Shown piece by piece: positions 1 to 9,496 of a stretch of 64,000 nt of DNA. Source of the stretch: an uncultured Gammaproteobacteria bacterium (GTDB lineage Bacteria; Pseudomonadota; Gammaproteobacteria; Pseudomonadales; Porticoccaceae). Both the position numbers and the translations under genes were made by a program. The DNA lies in assembly GCA_913058345.1 (NCBI GenBank), contig CAJXQR010000001.1, forward strand, positions 62,001-126,000, read 5' to 3'. The notes under the pieces were generated by a model. The model searched no databases and had not been told where the DNA came from. It was given only the letters and a program-made list of their open reading frames with translations. Numbering within the stretch: the first letter of the stretch is position 1; each line of letters starts with the position of its first letter.

Positions 1-78
1 GGTCACATGACTTTATTGGCTGTTTGCACGCTTCTTCAGGTCGTGTAATGGCTAATGAATTTAATATCGAGAGCAGAA

Positions 79-1398
79 ATGAAAAATGCAGTCATTGGTT
101 TGACGTTAATAGCGCTGGGCTTTATTAACGAGAGCCGCGCAGAACCAGCAGCTGGTCCTCACTTGACTTTGGGTTTACAGCAAGCGATTGCTTATGCCGT
201 TAGCAATGACCCCTGGTTAAAGGGCAGTGCACTTAACGAGCGAGCCCTATTAGCGGAAAGTGTCGCCGATGGGGAACTACCTGATCCGAGTTTAAGTATG
301 GGGCTTTTTAACCTGGCGACCGATACATTTGATTTTGACCAGGAGCCGATGAGCCAGTTTACAGTGGCGTTTGCGCAAAACTTTCCCCGTGGCGATACCT
401 TGCAATTAAAGCGTCGTCAGAAACGCCAACAAAGCTCGGCTTATCCCTTTTTGCGTGCAGATAGAAAAGCTCGGGTCGCCTTAAAAGTGAGCTTACTCTG
501 GCTTGACACTTTCCTGGCTCGCCAGAGCGTGGCTTTAATTGAAAATAACCGGCATTTATTTGAGCAGTTGGTTGATGTCGCCCATGCTAACTACACGAGC
601 ACATCGGGTTTGACTCGCCAGCAAGATATGATTCGAGCCGAGCTCGAACTGAGCAGGCTTGATGACCGACTGAGCCGTCTTTGGCAAGCTCACGATGCCG
701 CGCAACAGGCGCTCGGTGAATGGCTGCCCGCAACACTTTTGAAGAGAGCCTTACCTGACAACCTGCAAACCAGCAACCTGATTCTCAAAGGTGTTGACGA
801 TAAACAACAGATGCATGCGCATATTGTTAAACACCCTCGAGTGCAAGCTCTAGACCGCAACATCGTGGTCAGCGCCACTGAAATAGAACTGGCCAGGCAG
901 CACTATAAACCCGAGTGGGGTATCAATGCGGCCTATGCTTACCGTGACGATGGACCGGGGGAAGATGATCGCTCAAATTTTATTTCCATGGCTTTCACCG
1001 TTGACTTACCGCTATTTACGGCCAACCGGCAAGATCGTCGCGTTTCAGCAGCCAGTGATCGTCGAGCGGCGGCCCAAACGGAACGGGTTCTACTTCTGCG
1101 CGAATTGATGGCGGGCTTTAGGCAGACAGTCGCAGAATTACTGCGTTTAGATGAGCGTTTAACACGATACCAGGACTATTTGATGCCGCAGGTACACGAT
1201 CAGGCCGATGCGATTCTGGCGTCTTACAGGTCTGACGGCGGCGATTTTGCCGAAGTAGTGCGCGCCCACATTGCTGAGTTAAATACCCGGGTTATGGCCT
1301 TGCAGCTCAAGGTAGAACGTCAAAAAACACTGGCAAAAATGCAGTATTTTCTTGGGGCTAATAGTGTGGCTGAGCCATTAGAAGGAGAATTAAAATGA
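79..1398 (+). CDS. cusC: TolC-family outer-membrane channel of a CusCBA-type metal efflux system
   Basis: Outer-membrane efflux protein that would form the exit duct of the tripartite pump encoded with the next two genes. The N-terminus from ATG 79 reads as a signal peptide (MKNAVIGLTLIALGF, cleavage after SRA). An in-frame ATG at 55 would add eight residues ahead of the signal and has no better ribosome site, so 79 is preferred. The body has two long alpha-helical, Leu/Arg-rich halves typical of the family. The stop overlaps the next start by four bases (ATGA). The metal assignment comes from the partner genes; alone it would only be called a TolC/CzcC-like protein. Confidence 0.85.
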   Translation: MKNAVIGLTLIALGFINESRAEPAAGPHLTLGLQQAIAYAVSNDPWLKGSALNERALLAESVADGELPDPSLSMGLFNLATDTFDFDQEPMSQFTVAFAQNFPRGDTLQLKRRQKRQQSSAYPFLRADRKARVALKVSLLWLDTFLARQSVALIENNRHLFEQLVDVAHANYTSTSGLTRQQDMIRAELELSRLDDRLSRLWQAHDAAQQALGEWLPATLLKRALPDNLQTSNLILKGVDDKQQMHAHIVKHPRVQALDRNIVVSATEIELARQHYKPEWGINAAYAYRDDGPGEDDRSNFISMAFTVDLPLFTANRQDRRVSAASDRRAAAQTERVLLLRELMAGFRQTVAELLRLDERLTRYQDYLMPQVHDQADAILASYRSDGGDFAEVVRAHIAELNTRVMALQLKVERQKTLAKMQYFLGANSVAEPLEGELK

Positions 1399-2612
1399 AA
1401 AAAACCGGTATTTTTTTCATCGCCTTATCGCTTGGTCTTATTGTCGGCGTCATCGTCGGTACGAACTTTTTTAATAGGCAATCTGCCAAAGCTGATGAAA
1501 GGGCACAGCATTCTGATGAGCCCCTCTATTGGCAAGCACCCATGGATGCTAACTACCAGCGCGATGAGCCGGGTCTGTCACCGATGGGCATGCCCTTGGT
1601 TCCTGTGTATGCAGAGCGGTCTGGGACGGCAAAACAAAGCCCAGGGTTGGTGACAATATCCCCAGAGGTTGAAAATAACTTAGGTGTGCGCACGGCGCTG
1701 GTTGAATTTAAATCCCTTGAATTAGCGATTAATACGGTCGGCTATGTGGGCTTTGATGAGGACCGCTTGATTCATATCCACCCGCGTGTTGAGGGTTGGT
1801 TGGAGCAACTTTATGTTAAGTCAGAGGGCGAGACGGTTCTGGCTGGGCAACCTTTGTACGCCATGTATTCTCCGAAACTGGTGGCGGCTCAGGAGGAGTT
1901 CGTGCTTGCCCTGAAACGCGGTAATCAACGCTTGATACGCTCTGGAGAAGAGCGGCTGCAGACTTTACAGGTGGCACAGGCACAAATTAATGCCTTAAAA
2001 AAATCCCGTCAACCGACAAAAACCATCATTGTGCATTCACCTCAAGAGGGTGTTATTGCCAATCTGGGTGTGCGGGAAGGTATGTTTGTTAAACCCGGTA
2101 CGGCCTTGATGTCAGTCGGTGCACTGGACGAAGTCTGGGTCATCGCTGAAGTGTTTGAACGTCAAGCCGGCGCTCTTGCTGTGGGTAATGCCGTGACAAT
2201 GTCACTGGATTATTTGCCGAGGCAGAAGTGGCGTGGGCAGGTCGATTATATTTATCCCATTCTCGACAACGAAACTCGAACGGTGCGGGTACGTTTACGT
2301 TTTGCCAATAACGATAGCTTGTTGAAACCCAATATGTTTGCCCAGGTGATTATTCATAGCGCTGAATCGACCCCGGTTCTACAAGTGCCCCGTGAAGCGC
2401 TAATTCGCACCGGCAGTCAAAATCGGGTGGTCCTGGCCCTGGGTGAGGGGCGCTTTAAATCTGTGGCAGTAACCCTCGGGCGCATAGGAGGCGGAGAGGC
2501 AGAAATTCTCAAAGGCATTGAGGAAGGTGACAGGGTTGTGACTTCGGCGCATTTTCTATTGGATTCTGAGTCCAGTATTGATTCCGATTTCCAGCGCATG
2601 ACTAGAAACTGA
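1395..2612 (+). CDS. cusB: RND efflux periplasmic adaptor, CusB type
   Basis: Membrane-fusion subunit linking the inner-membrane pump to the outer-membrane channel. It has an N-terminal membrane anchor (about residues 4–24), then the CusB-like segment YWQAPMDANY..PGLSPMGMPLVPVY (about 49–75), a metal-binding-domain relative in which Cys/His are replaced by Met. A barrel-sandwich/lipoyl region (HPRVEGWLEQLYV) and beta-barrel domains follow. GAAGGAG lies just upstream of the start, and the gene overlaps cusC by 4 bp. The Met-rich segment favours Cu(I)/Ag(I) over Zn/Co/Cd. Confidence 0.88.
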   Translation: MKKTGIFFIALSLGLIVGVIVGTNFFNRQSAKADERAQHSDEPLYWQAPMDANYQRDEPGLSPMGMPLVPVYAERSGTAKQSPGLVTISPEVENNLGVRTALVEFKSLELAINTVGYVGFDEDRLIHIHPRVEGWLEQLYVKSEGETVLAGQPLYAMYSPKLVAAQEEFVLALKRGNQRLIRSGEERLQTLQVAQAQINALKKSRQPTKTIIVHSPQEGVIANLGVREGMFVKPGTALMSVGALDEVWVIAEVFERQAGALAVGNAVTMSLDYLPRQKWRGQVDYIYPILDNETRTVRVRLRFANNDSLLKPNMFAQVIIHSAESTPVLQVPREALIRTGSQNRVVLALGEGRFKSVAVTLGRIGGGEAEILKGIEEGDRVVTSAHFLLDSESSIDSDFQRMTRN

Positions 2613-2622
2613 GGCACAGTAG

Positions 2623-5600
2623 ATGATAGAAAAAATTATTCGTGGTTCGGTTCATCATCGATTCTTCGTCGTACTGGGGGCACTGATAATCATTGGCGCT
2701 GGTTGGTTCGCAATTGAAAATACACCGATTGATGCTCTTCCGGATCTTTCCGATGTGCAGGTGATTATTAAAACAGACTACCCAGGCCAGGCTCCTCAGG
2801 TGGTAGAAGACCAGGTGACGTATCCACTGGCCACAGCGATGCTGTCAGTGCCCGGGGCAAAAACAGTACGGGGTTACTCGTTTTTTGGTGATTCTTATAT
2901 TTATGTGATTTTCGATGACGATACAGATTTGTACTGGGCGCGCAGCCGGGTTCTTGAGTATTTGAGTCAGGTGGCACCGACGTTACCAGCAACGGCGAAG
3001 CCGCAATTAGGTCCGGATGCCACGGGTGTGGGCTGGGTTTATATTTATGCTTTGGCTGATAAAACCGGCAAACACGATATCAGCCAGTTGCGCAGTTTGC
3101 AGGACTGGTTTTTAAAGTATGAATTACAGACTGTGCCTGGTGTCTCTGAAGTCGCAGCAGTCGGCGGTATGGTCAAACAATATCAGGTCAAGGTGGACCC
3201 GGAGAAACTCCGCGCCTTTGGTATTCCCCTCAGCCATATTCAACAAGCCGTGCAGCGCAGTAACCAGGAAATTGGTGCCTCAGTGGTTGAAATGGGCGAG
3301 GCGGAATACATGGTTAGCGTCAGTGGTTATTTAAAAAACCGTGCTGATCTTGAAAGCATTCCCCTGGGCATGAATATCAAAGGCACGCCTTTATTATTAC
3401 GTGATATTGCTGAGATTAACCTGGGACCACAGATGCGCCGGGGTATCGCGGAACTGAATGGCGAGGGTGAAACAGTCGGTGGTATTGTGGTGATGCGCTA
3501 TGGCGACAATGCCCAGCAAACCATCAATGGCGTTAAAGAAAAACTGGAAGAGTTAAGACTTGGCCTGCCAGACGGTGTTGAGATTATCACTGTTTACGAT
3601 CGCTCCGGTCTTATAGGCAGGGCAGTGGATAACCTTTGGCATAAATTACTTGAAGAATTCGCCATGGTGGCACTGGTTTGTATGGCTTTTTTATGCCATA
3701 TACGCTCTTCTTTAGTCGCAATTATCAGTTTGCCAGTGGGTATTTTAATTGCGTTTATCATCATGCATCTACAGGGTATTAATGCCAATATTATGTCTCT
3801 AGGCGGTATTGCCATCGCCATCGGTGTGATGATTGATGGTGCTATTGTGATGATCGAAAATATGCATAAGCATATGGAGGGGAAAAGTCTCACAGATAGT
3901 AACCGCTGGCAAATCGTTGCCACATCGGCCAGTGAAGTTGGCCCACCTCTGTTTTTCAGCTTGCTGATTATTACCGTCAGTTTTCTCCCCGTCTTTGCTC
4001 TCGAGGCCCAGGAGGGTCGAATGTTCGCCCCTCTTGCCTACACCAAGACCTATGCGATGGCGGCATCGGCCGTGTTGGCGATTACCCTGGTGCCCGTGTT
4101 AATGGGGTACTTTGTACGTGGCAACGTTCGGCCCGCGCAGAAAAATCCGCTTAATCGTTACTTGACGGCACTCTATATGCCGGCGTTAAAGCAGGTACTA
4201 CGTGCACCAAAAATCACAATGCTGATTGCTCTTTTCTTGACGCTGCTGGCTTTATGGCCAGCCAGTCAAATTGGCAGCGAATTTATTCCTCCATTAGATG
4301 AGGGCGATCTGATGTATATGCCCAGTGCCTATCCAGGTATTTCCATTGGTAAGGCGAGAGAGTTATTGCAACAAACGGATAAACTGATTCGCACAGTGCC
4401 AGAAGTAAAAACAGTGTTTGGCAAAATGGGCCGGGCCGAAAGTGCCACTGACCCTGCGCCTTTGACCATGATAGAAACGTTTATTCAATTTAAAGACCGC
4501 GATCAATGGCGCAAGGGTATGACAGCTGAAAAAATCCGTCAGGCGCTGGATGAGCGCCTACAATTCCCAGGTATCACCAATGCCTGGGTTATGCCGATTA
4601 AAACACGTATCGATATGCTGGCCACTGGCATTAAAACTCCTGTGGGTATTAAAATCGCAGGGCCGGCGTTAAAAGATATACAAGCGATTGGTTTGCAACT
4701 TGAGTCTATTCTTATGGCGGTGCCGGGTACCGCTTCCGTGTATTCAGAACGTGTGGCCGGAGGGCGCTATATAAAAGTGGATATCGATCGCGAGAGGGCG
4801 GCCCGCTATGGATTGACAATTGCCGATGTGCAGCAAGTTATTGCCACAGCCATTGGTGGGGTTAACGTCACTCAAACGGTTGAAGGTCTGGAGCGCTACC
4901 CGGTCAATATTCGTTATCCCCAGGCTTATCGTGATTCCGTTGAGCAACTGGCACTGTTGCCTATCGTTACAACACGGGGTCAACGTATAGCCCTCGCTGA
5001 TGTAGCGCGCGTTTATATTGAGGACGGCCCGCCTGGTATTAAAAGTGAAAATGCACGGCTGCACGGTTGGTCGTTTATTGATATTAAAGATGTTGATATT
5101 GGTAGTTATGTGCAAGAGGCGCAGCAGGCGGTCAGTGCGCAAATAAACTTGCCACCAGGTTATTCTCTAACTTGGTCGGGACAGTACGAATATATGTTGC
5201 GGGCCCAGGAAAAGCTTAACTATGTGGTGCCTCTAACGCTGATGATCATTATTTTTCTGTTGTACGCCAATTTTCGAAGTATCGCTGAGGTGGCCATTAT
5301 CATAGGGACTTTGCCGATAGCAGTGGCCGGTGGCTTGTGGCTAATGTATCTCGCCGGCTATAACTTCTCCGTTGCTGTTGGTGTTGGCTTTATTGCCTTG
5401 GCGGGTGTGGCGGTGGAGGTCGCTGTGATCATGCTAGTCTATCTGAATCAGGCCTGGGAGGAGACGGTCGAAGCCTGTGCCCACGAAGGGCTGGGTGTCG
5501 ATGAGGATAAGCTCAGGCAAGCGGTGATACGGGGGGCCGGACTGAGAGTGCGGCCAGTGATGATGACCGTTGCGGCGACTATTGGTGGGCTGCTACCAAT

Positions 5601-5754
5601 TTTACTGGGGTCTGGCACCGGCTCAGAGATCATGAGCCGTATCGCAGCCCCTATGGTTGGAGGTATGCTCAGCGCGCTTTTACTGGTTTTATTGGTCTTG
5701 CCGGCAGTTTACTATTTGTGGCGCAAAGCTCAGCTTGGAGAGGCTTCGTATTAG
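2623..5754 (+). CDS. cusA: CusA-type heavy-metal RND transporter
   Basis: Inner-membrane proton-driven pump, 1043 aa, the usual HME-RND length, with twelve membrane segments in two groups around two large periplasmic loops. Family motifs include TPIDALPDLSDVQV near the N-terminus and GGIAIAIGVMIDGAIVMIEN in TM4, the proton-relay region. The periplasmic stretches APLTMIETFIQ and RIDMLATGIK match regions that carry pore methionines in E. coli CusA, which supports monovalent copper/silver as substrate. It lies 10 bp after cusB. No CusF, CusRS or CueR gene is present downstream; a regulator could lie left of the window. Confidence 0.9.
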   Translation: MIEKIIRGSVHHRFFVVLGALIIIGAGWFAIENTPIDALPDLSDVQVIIKTDYPGQAPQVVEDQVTYPLATAMLSVPGAKTVRGYSFFGDSYIYVIFDDDTDLYWARSRVLEYLSQVAPTLPATAKPQLGPDATGVGWVYIYALADKTGKHDISQLRSLQDWFLKYELQTVPGVSEVAAVGGMVKQYQVKVDPEKLRAFGIPLSHIQQAVQRSNQEIGASVVEMGEAEYMVSVSGYLKNRADLESIPLGMNIKGTPLLLRDIAEINLGPQMRRGIAELNGEGETVGGIVVMRYGDNAQQTINGVKEKLEELRLGLPDGVEIITVYDRSGLIGRAVDNLWHKLLEEFAMVALVCMAFLCHIRSSLVAIISLPVGILIAFIIMHLQGINANIMSLGGIAIAIGVMIDGAIVMIENMHKHMEGKSLTDSNRWQIVATSASEVGPPLFFSLLIITVSFLPVFALEAQEGRMFAPLAYTKTYAMAASAVLAITLVPVLMGYFVRGNVRPAQKNPLNRYLTALYMPALKQVLRAPKITMLIALFLTLLALWPASQIGSEFIPPLDEGDLMYMPSAYPGISIGKARELLQQTDKLIRTVPEVKTVFGKMGRAESATDPAPLTMIETFIQFKDRDQWRKGMTAEKIRQALDERLQFPGITNAWVMPIKTRIDMLATGIKTPVGIKIAGPALKDIQAIGLQLESILMAVPGTASVYSERVAGGRYIKVDIDRERAARYGLTIADVQQVIATAIGGVNVTQTVEGLERYPVNIRYPQAYRDSVEQLALLPIVTTRGQRIALADVARVYIEDGPPGIKSENARLHGWSFIDIKDVDIGSYVQEAQQAVSAQINLPPGYSLTWSGQYEYMLRAQEKLNYVVPLTLMIIIFLLYANFRSIAEVAIIIGTLPIAVAGGLWLMYLAGYNFSVAVGVGFIALAGVAVEVAVIMLVYLNQAWEETVEACAHEGLGVDEDKLRQAVIRGAGLRVRPVMMTVAATIGGLLPILLGSGTGSEIMSRIAAPMVGGMLSALLLVLLVLPAVYYLWRKAQLGEASY

Positions 5755-5790
5755 GTATCGTCGGAGGCGCATGATGGGAAGAGATATTTG

Positions 5791-6708
5791 ATGAAAACAA
5801 TTGTGACGAGCCAAGTTCTTCTCTTTGAGCTGGAGCCGCATCCTCTGGCAGGGTCTTTAGCGCGGCAATTGGGTGTTGAGCAAGGTAAAACCAGCCAGCG
5901 CTTGTTTCCCGATGGTGAATCCTATGTGCGTATCGATACGCCTGTGGAAAACAAACACTGCATCGTACTTGCCGATTTATCCCGGCCCAATAGTAAATAT
6001 TTACCACTGGTATTTTTAGTGCAAACTCTGCGTGAATTCGGTGCTGCTTCAGTGGGTTTAGTGGCACCTTACTTAAGTTATATGCGTCAAGACAGGCGCT
6101 TTATTCAGGGCGAAGCTATCACCTCGCGTATTTTTGCGCAGCACTTATCGACACAGATCGACTGGTTGGTGACGGTTGACCCACACCTGCATCGTTACCA
6201 CAAGCTGGATGAAATTTATTCTATCCCAAGTCGTGTGGTCAGCGGGGCACCGCTTTTGGCCGATTGGTTAAAAGGCCAGACAAACCTAGTGTTAGTTGGG
6301 CCGGATGCCGAAAGCGAACAATGGGTATCACAGATCGCCAGACATAGCGGACATCCCTTTATAATAGGCAGTAAGCAGCGCTTTGGTGACCGTGATGTGC
6401 AGGTTAGTTTGCCGGATTTAAGTGCTTACCAGCAGTGTACAGCGGTGATTATCGATGACGTGATTGCCAGTGGCCAAACTATTTTGAAATGTATTTTGGC
6501 ACTGCGGGCACTGGGTATTAATTCTATTAAATGTGCGAGTGTGCACGGTATCTTTGCTGATGGTGTCGATGTTGAATTACTTGCCGCAGGTCTCGATGAG
6601 TTAGCGACGACGAATACCATTGTCCACACTTCCAATGCCATGGACATTAGTTCCTTGTTGCTAGAGCCGATACGGGACTCTGTTCGGCAGGTTGGCGATG
6701 AGAATTGA
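5791..6708 (+). CDS. Ribose-phosphate pyrophosphokinase-like (PRPP synthetase paralogue)
   Basis: Phosphoribosyltransferase-fold protein of the PRPP synthetase family, about 305 aa. Visible are the N-terminal synthetase half with FPDGESYVRI, the ATP/ribose-5-P region LVAPYLSYMRQDRRF followed by VTVDPHLHR, and the PRPP-binding loop VIIDDVIASGQT near residue 222. The loop differs from the classical Prs DDxxDTxGT form, so this is a divergent paralogue rather than the housekeeping prs. ATG 5791 (GGAAGAG upstream) is preferred over the TTG one codon earlier. It starts a compact operon with the following three genes. Synthesis of PRPP is plausible but not proven. Confidence 0.75.
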   Translation: MKTIVTSQVLLFELEPHPLAGSLARQLGVEQGKTSQRLFPDGESYVRIDTPVENKHCIVLADLSRPNSKYLPLVFLVQTLREFGAASVGLVAPYLSYMRQDRRFIQGEAITSRIFAQHLSTQIDWLVTVDPHLHRYHKLDEIYSIPSRVVSGAPLLADWLKGQTNLVLVGPDAESEQWVSQIARHSGHPFIIGSKQRFGDRDVQVSLPDLSAYQQCTAVIIDDVIASGQTILKCILALRALGINSIKCASVHGIFADGVDVELLAAGLDELATTNTIVHTSNAMDISSLLLEPIRDSVRQVGDEN

Positions 6709-6711
6709 TGG

Positions 6712-7056
6712 ATGATGAATTTTTTACTGACATTGCTACTAACCTTTATTCTCGTGTCGCTAGGGCTGTGGGTATTTCTTCGTCTCGGTGCTCCTGTCTA
6801 TCGCCCTGATAAAAATAATATCATTACACTATTAGAGCTTGTGCTGGCAGGTAATGCCACAGAGAATGACTGGCATGTATTTATGGGTATCCCGCTGCGC
6901 CATTGCGAACACCTACGGCTTATTCAACAGCGTTGTTCTGATCTCGCCGAGACTGAATACATCGGTGAGAGCAGTGCGACGTTATTTACACAAAAAGGAA
7001 CACAGGCCCTTGAACAAATTCTCGAAGAGCTCAAGCATCAGGATCTCGATCAATGA
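6712..7056 (+). CDS. Small single-pass membrane protein of unknown function
   Basis: 114 aa. A hydrophobic N-terminal segment (about residues 3–26) is followed by RLGAPVYRPDKNN and a soluble, Glu/Leu-rich helical domain with Cys/His in the segment LRHCEHLRLIQQRC. I do not recognise the family. The start lies 3 bp after the PRPP-synthetase-like gene and the stop overlaps the permease start by four bases, so it is almost certainly translated as part of this operon. A role at the membrane beside the AI-2E-type permease is an inference from position only. Confidence 0.7.
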   Translation: MMNFLLTLLLTFILVSLGLWVFLRLGAPVYRPDKNNIITLLELVLAGNATENDWHVFMGIPLRHCEHLRLIQQRCSDLAETEYIGESSATLFTQKGTQALEQILEELKHQDLDQ

Positions 7057-8111
7057 ATGATATGTCTACAGCCGCGCGATTTATCGTGTTGGGGGCCGCT
7101 TTTGTTATTGTCATCGCTGGGCTTAAGGCTGCTGAGCCTCTACTGGTGCCTTTTTTGTTGTCAGTTTTCATTGTTCTCATTTGTTCGCCGTTACTGGTAT
7201 GGCTCAAATCCAAACGGGTGCCCGGTGGTCTGGCTGTTTTGTTGATTGTGCTTGGCGTTGTTTGCCTGGGAGCCATAGTCGGTGTGGTGGTTGGTTCCTC
7301 GATAAGAGAATTTCGTGCCGATTTGCCTGAATACCAGGCACGTTTGCAGTTGATCAGCAGTGGGGTTCAGCAGTGGTTAAGCCATAAGGGGGTCGATCTA
7401 GATCCTGCGATCTGGCAGCAAAGTTTTAATCCCAATGTTGCCATGCAGCTGGCGGGGAACACTCTGGCATCCTTCGGCAATGTGATGACCAATGCATTTT
7501 TGATTTTACTCACGGTGATCTTTATCTTTGCTGAGGAAGTAGGTTTTCGGGAAAAACTACTTAATGCTCGAGGCGCTAACGGGAGCTCGCTCGAAAGTTT
7601 AAAAAACTTCAGCAGCAGTGTGAATCGTTATCTCGCGATTAAAACCTTACTAAGTCTGGCCACGGGGCTACTTGTCTTGTTGGTGCTGTGGATACAAGGA
7701 GTTGACTACCCGGTGATGTGGGCTCTGCTGGCGTTTCTTCTCAATTTTGTGCCGACGGTGGGTTCTTTTTTGGCGGCAATACCCGCTGTATTATTGGCGT
7801 TGGTTCAACTGGGGCCGGGGCAAGCGAGCTTTCTTGCTTTGGCTTATGTCACCATTAACCTGGTTATTGGCAACGTAGTGGAGCCCCGCTGGATGGGCAA
7901 GGGCTTAAACCTCTCGCCTCTTGTCGTTTTCCTGTCACTGGTTTTTTGGGGTTGGGTACTTGGGCCAGTTGGCATGTTGTTATCCATTCCCCTCACCATA
8001 CTGGTTAAAATCGCCTTAGAAAGTGACGCCGATACAGCCTGGATTGGCGTTATGCTTGGCTCCGGTACGACTCAGCTGCGAACGACGCAAGAAAAGGAAA
8101 ATCTGCTTTGA
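7053..8111 (+). CDS. AI-2E/PerM-family transporter
   Basis: Polytopic inner-membrane protein, 352 aa, with the family pattern: two N-terminal membrane segments, a central amphipathic domain (about residues 85–150) and a C-terminal group of helices containing [20 protein letters not shown] and [18 protein letters not shown], which are diagnostic motifs. Members export small molecules or act in Na+/H+ exchange; the substrate cannot be told here. ATGA overlap with the preceding gene and a four-base overlap with the following TTG start show operon organisation. Confidence 0.85.
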   Translation: MNDMSTAARFIVLGAAFVIVIAGLKAAEPLLVPFLLSVFIVLICSPLLVWLKSKRVPGGLAVLLIVLGVVCLGAIVGVVVGSSIREFRADLPEYQARLQLISSGVQQWLSHKGVDLDPAIWQQSFNPNVAMQLAGNTLASFGNVMTNAFLILLTVIFIFAEEVGFREKLLNARGANGSSLESLKNFSSSVNRYLAIKTLLSLATGLLVLLVLWIQGVDYPVMWALLAFLLNFVPTVGSFLAAIPAVLLALVQLGPGQASFLALAYVTINLVIGNVVEPRWMGKGLNLSPLVVFLSLVFWGWVLGPVGMLLSIPLTILVKIALESDADTAWIGVMLGSGTTQLRTTQEKENLL

Positions 8112-8794
8112 AGGGAGAGCTTCATCCCGCACACCGGGAGCTAGACAATCATATTAAGAGTTTATTGCCTGCTGCTCGCTTAAAACTGTCACCTCTACAC
8201 TTTGAAACTACAGAGTACCGTGAGCTCAAGCTTTGGTTGATTGATCCCGTTGGTATGGATGCTCCCTTGAGCGAAGAAGAGGTCAATGCAATTTTTACGG
8301 CCCCCCCTTATTGGAGTTTTTGCTGGGGCAGTGGTTTGGCGTTGGCCGAACGTTTGCTGAATGGCGCACATGCTATTAAAGGGAAAACAGTGCTCGATTT
8401 TGGCTGTGGCTCTGCAGTGGTTGGCATCGCGGCCGCTTTAGCTGGAGCATCTAAAGTGATTGCGTGTGATCTTGATCCGCTCGCTTTGAAAGCGAGCGCT
8501 TTAAATGCTAGTGAAAATGGCGTTGAGCTAGAATTTTTGGATGATTTCTTTACTTTCGAGGGCAAAGTAGACGTTTTACTTGCCTCGGATGTACTGTACG
8601 ACCCTGAGAATAGGCCCCTTGTGCAGCGTTTTCGAGCCGTGGCGAATGAGGTGGTGGTGGCAGATTCGCGAGTGAAAAACTTCTCTGAACAGGGCTTTGT
8701 TTTGTGTGATCAAGTGCGTGCGGTCACCGAACCCGATCTGGGTGAGTTGGACAGCGTCAAGCAGATTCGTTTTTATCAAAGCGTAGTCAGCTGA
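8108..8794 (+). CDS. Class I SAM-dependent methyltransferase (ETFB-lysine/nicotinamide-methylase-like)
   Basis: 228 aa. The SAM-binding motif [16 protein letters not shown] (about residues 95–110), the acidic motif [11 protein letters not shown] and the post-motif [17 protein letters not shown] are clear. The [15 protein letters not shown] lead-in is typical of the METTL20/ETF-beta lysine methyltransferase group, so a protein lysine may be the target; this is family inference. It starts with TTG at 8108, overlapping the permease stop. No ATG occurs early in frame, so the rare start is probably real. It is the last gene of the operon. Confidence 0.75.
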   Translation: MKGELHPAHRELDNHIKSLLPAARLKLSPLHFETTEYRELKLWLIDPVGMDAPLSEEEVNAIFTAPPYWSFCWGSGLALAERLLNGAHAIKGKTVLDFGCGSAVVGIAAALAGASKVIACDLDPLALKASALNASENGVELEFLDDFFTFEGKVDVLLASDVLYDPENRPLVQRFRAVANEVVVADSRVKNFSEQGFVLCDQVRAVTEPDLGELDSVKQIRFYQSVVS

Positions 8795-8948
8795 GCTGAC
8801 ACCCGCTTAGTTGGTGGAAAGGTGCCCTGTAAGTACGGGCTTGGCTTCGTGTTGGCGCAGGGCCTAGAGGCTAGGGTCGCTGACAGGGTGCTGCTCAAGC
8901 CTCCCGCCACACCAATTGGGCAGGAGGCGAGAGCTGCCTACAATGTGC

Positions 8949-9281
8949 TCATTCAGAATCACTATCGCCGTCGCGAGAGGGAACTTTTATTTTATCTTCA
9001 ATGCGCTGAACAGTATCAGATGCCGTTTTCTTAGCTTTGGCTGTTACTTCAGATGCGGCTTCTTTCGCTTTGGTGGTAGCTTCGGATGCGGCTTCTTTCG
9101 CTTTGGCGGTAGCTTCGGATGCGGTTTCCTTCGCTTTCGATGAGGCGTCCATAACCGCGCCTCTTATCTCTTCTGCTTTATCAACATCTGAGGCGGGCTC
9201 ATCGCCTCCGCAAGCGGATAAGCCAACAATAACGGCGCTAAATAACGCGGCTATAACAGTGGGTTTCTTAAATAGTGACAT
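8949..9281 (-). CDS. Small lipoprotein with LEA-like 11-residue Ala/Lys/Glu repeats
   Basis: 110 aa. It has a lipoprotein signal with lipobox GLSAC (Cys24), then an acidic linker, then four tandem copies of an 11-residue unit of the type EAASEATAKAK (about residues 45–90), giving a continuous amphipathic helix or coiled coil. The start is supported by AAGGAG on the minus strand. Similar repeats occur in LEA-type desiccation proteins and in envelope-spanning helical lipoproteins; the function is not known to me. Convergent with the methyltransferase gene and divergent from the cupin gene. Confidence 0.8.
   Translation of the reverse strand: MSLFKKPTVIAALFSAVIVGLSACGGDEPASDVDKAEEIRGAVMDASSKAKETASEATAKAKEAASEATTKAKEAASEVTAKAKKTASDTVQRIEDKIKVPSRDGDSDSE
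9015..9146 (-). repeat. Four tandem 33-bp coding repeats
   Basis: Units at about 9015–9047, 9048–9080, 9081–9113 and 9114–9146. The two central copies differ by only two bases; the outer two are diverged. Each encodes eleven residues of the lipoprotein repeat, so the array stays in frame if copies are gained or lost. Confidence 0.85.
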
Positions 9282-9496
9282 TGAGGACTCCTTCGTAGTA
9301 AATCTAATGCTGAGTGCACCAGAGTGTGAGCATTTATAGTGATTGTAGGCAAAAGGTCAACTGTTATTCGCTCTTCTTTTTGTCTAGATCAAATGAGTTT
9401 ATATAGGTCTTCACCAATCTGTTTTATTAAATTTTAGCCGTGATCTTCTGAGCTTTTGTTAAACTTCACCGAATACCCCTTTATATGAGGTCGTCG

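Noticed and set aside
9015-9146. Regular 33-bp repeats as a possible CRISPR array
   Set aside because: The repeats are contiguous, without spacers, and lie in frame in the lipoprotein gene.
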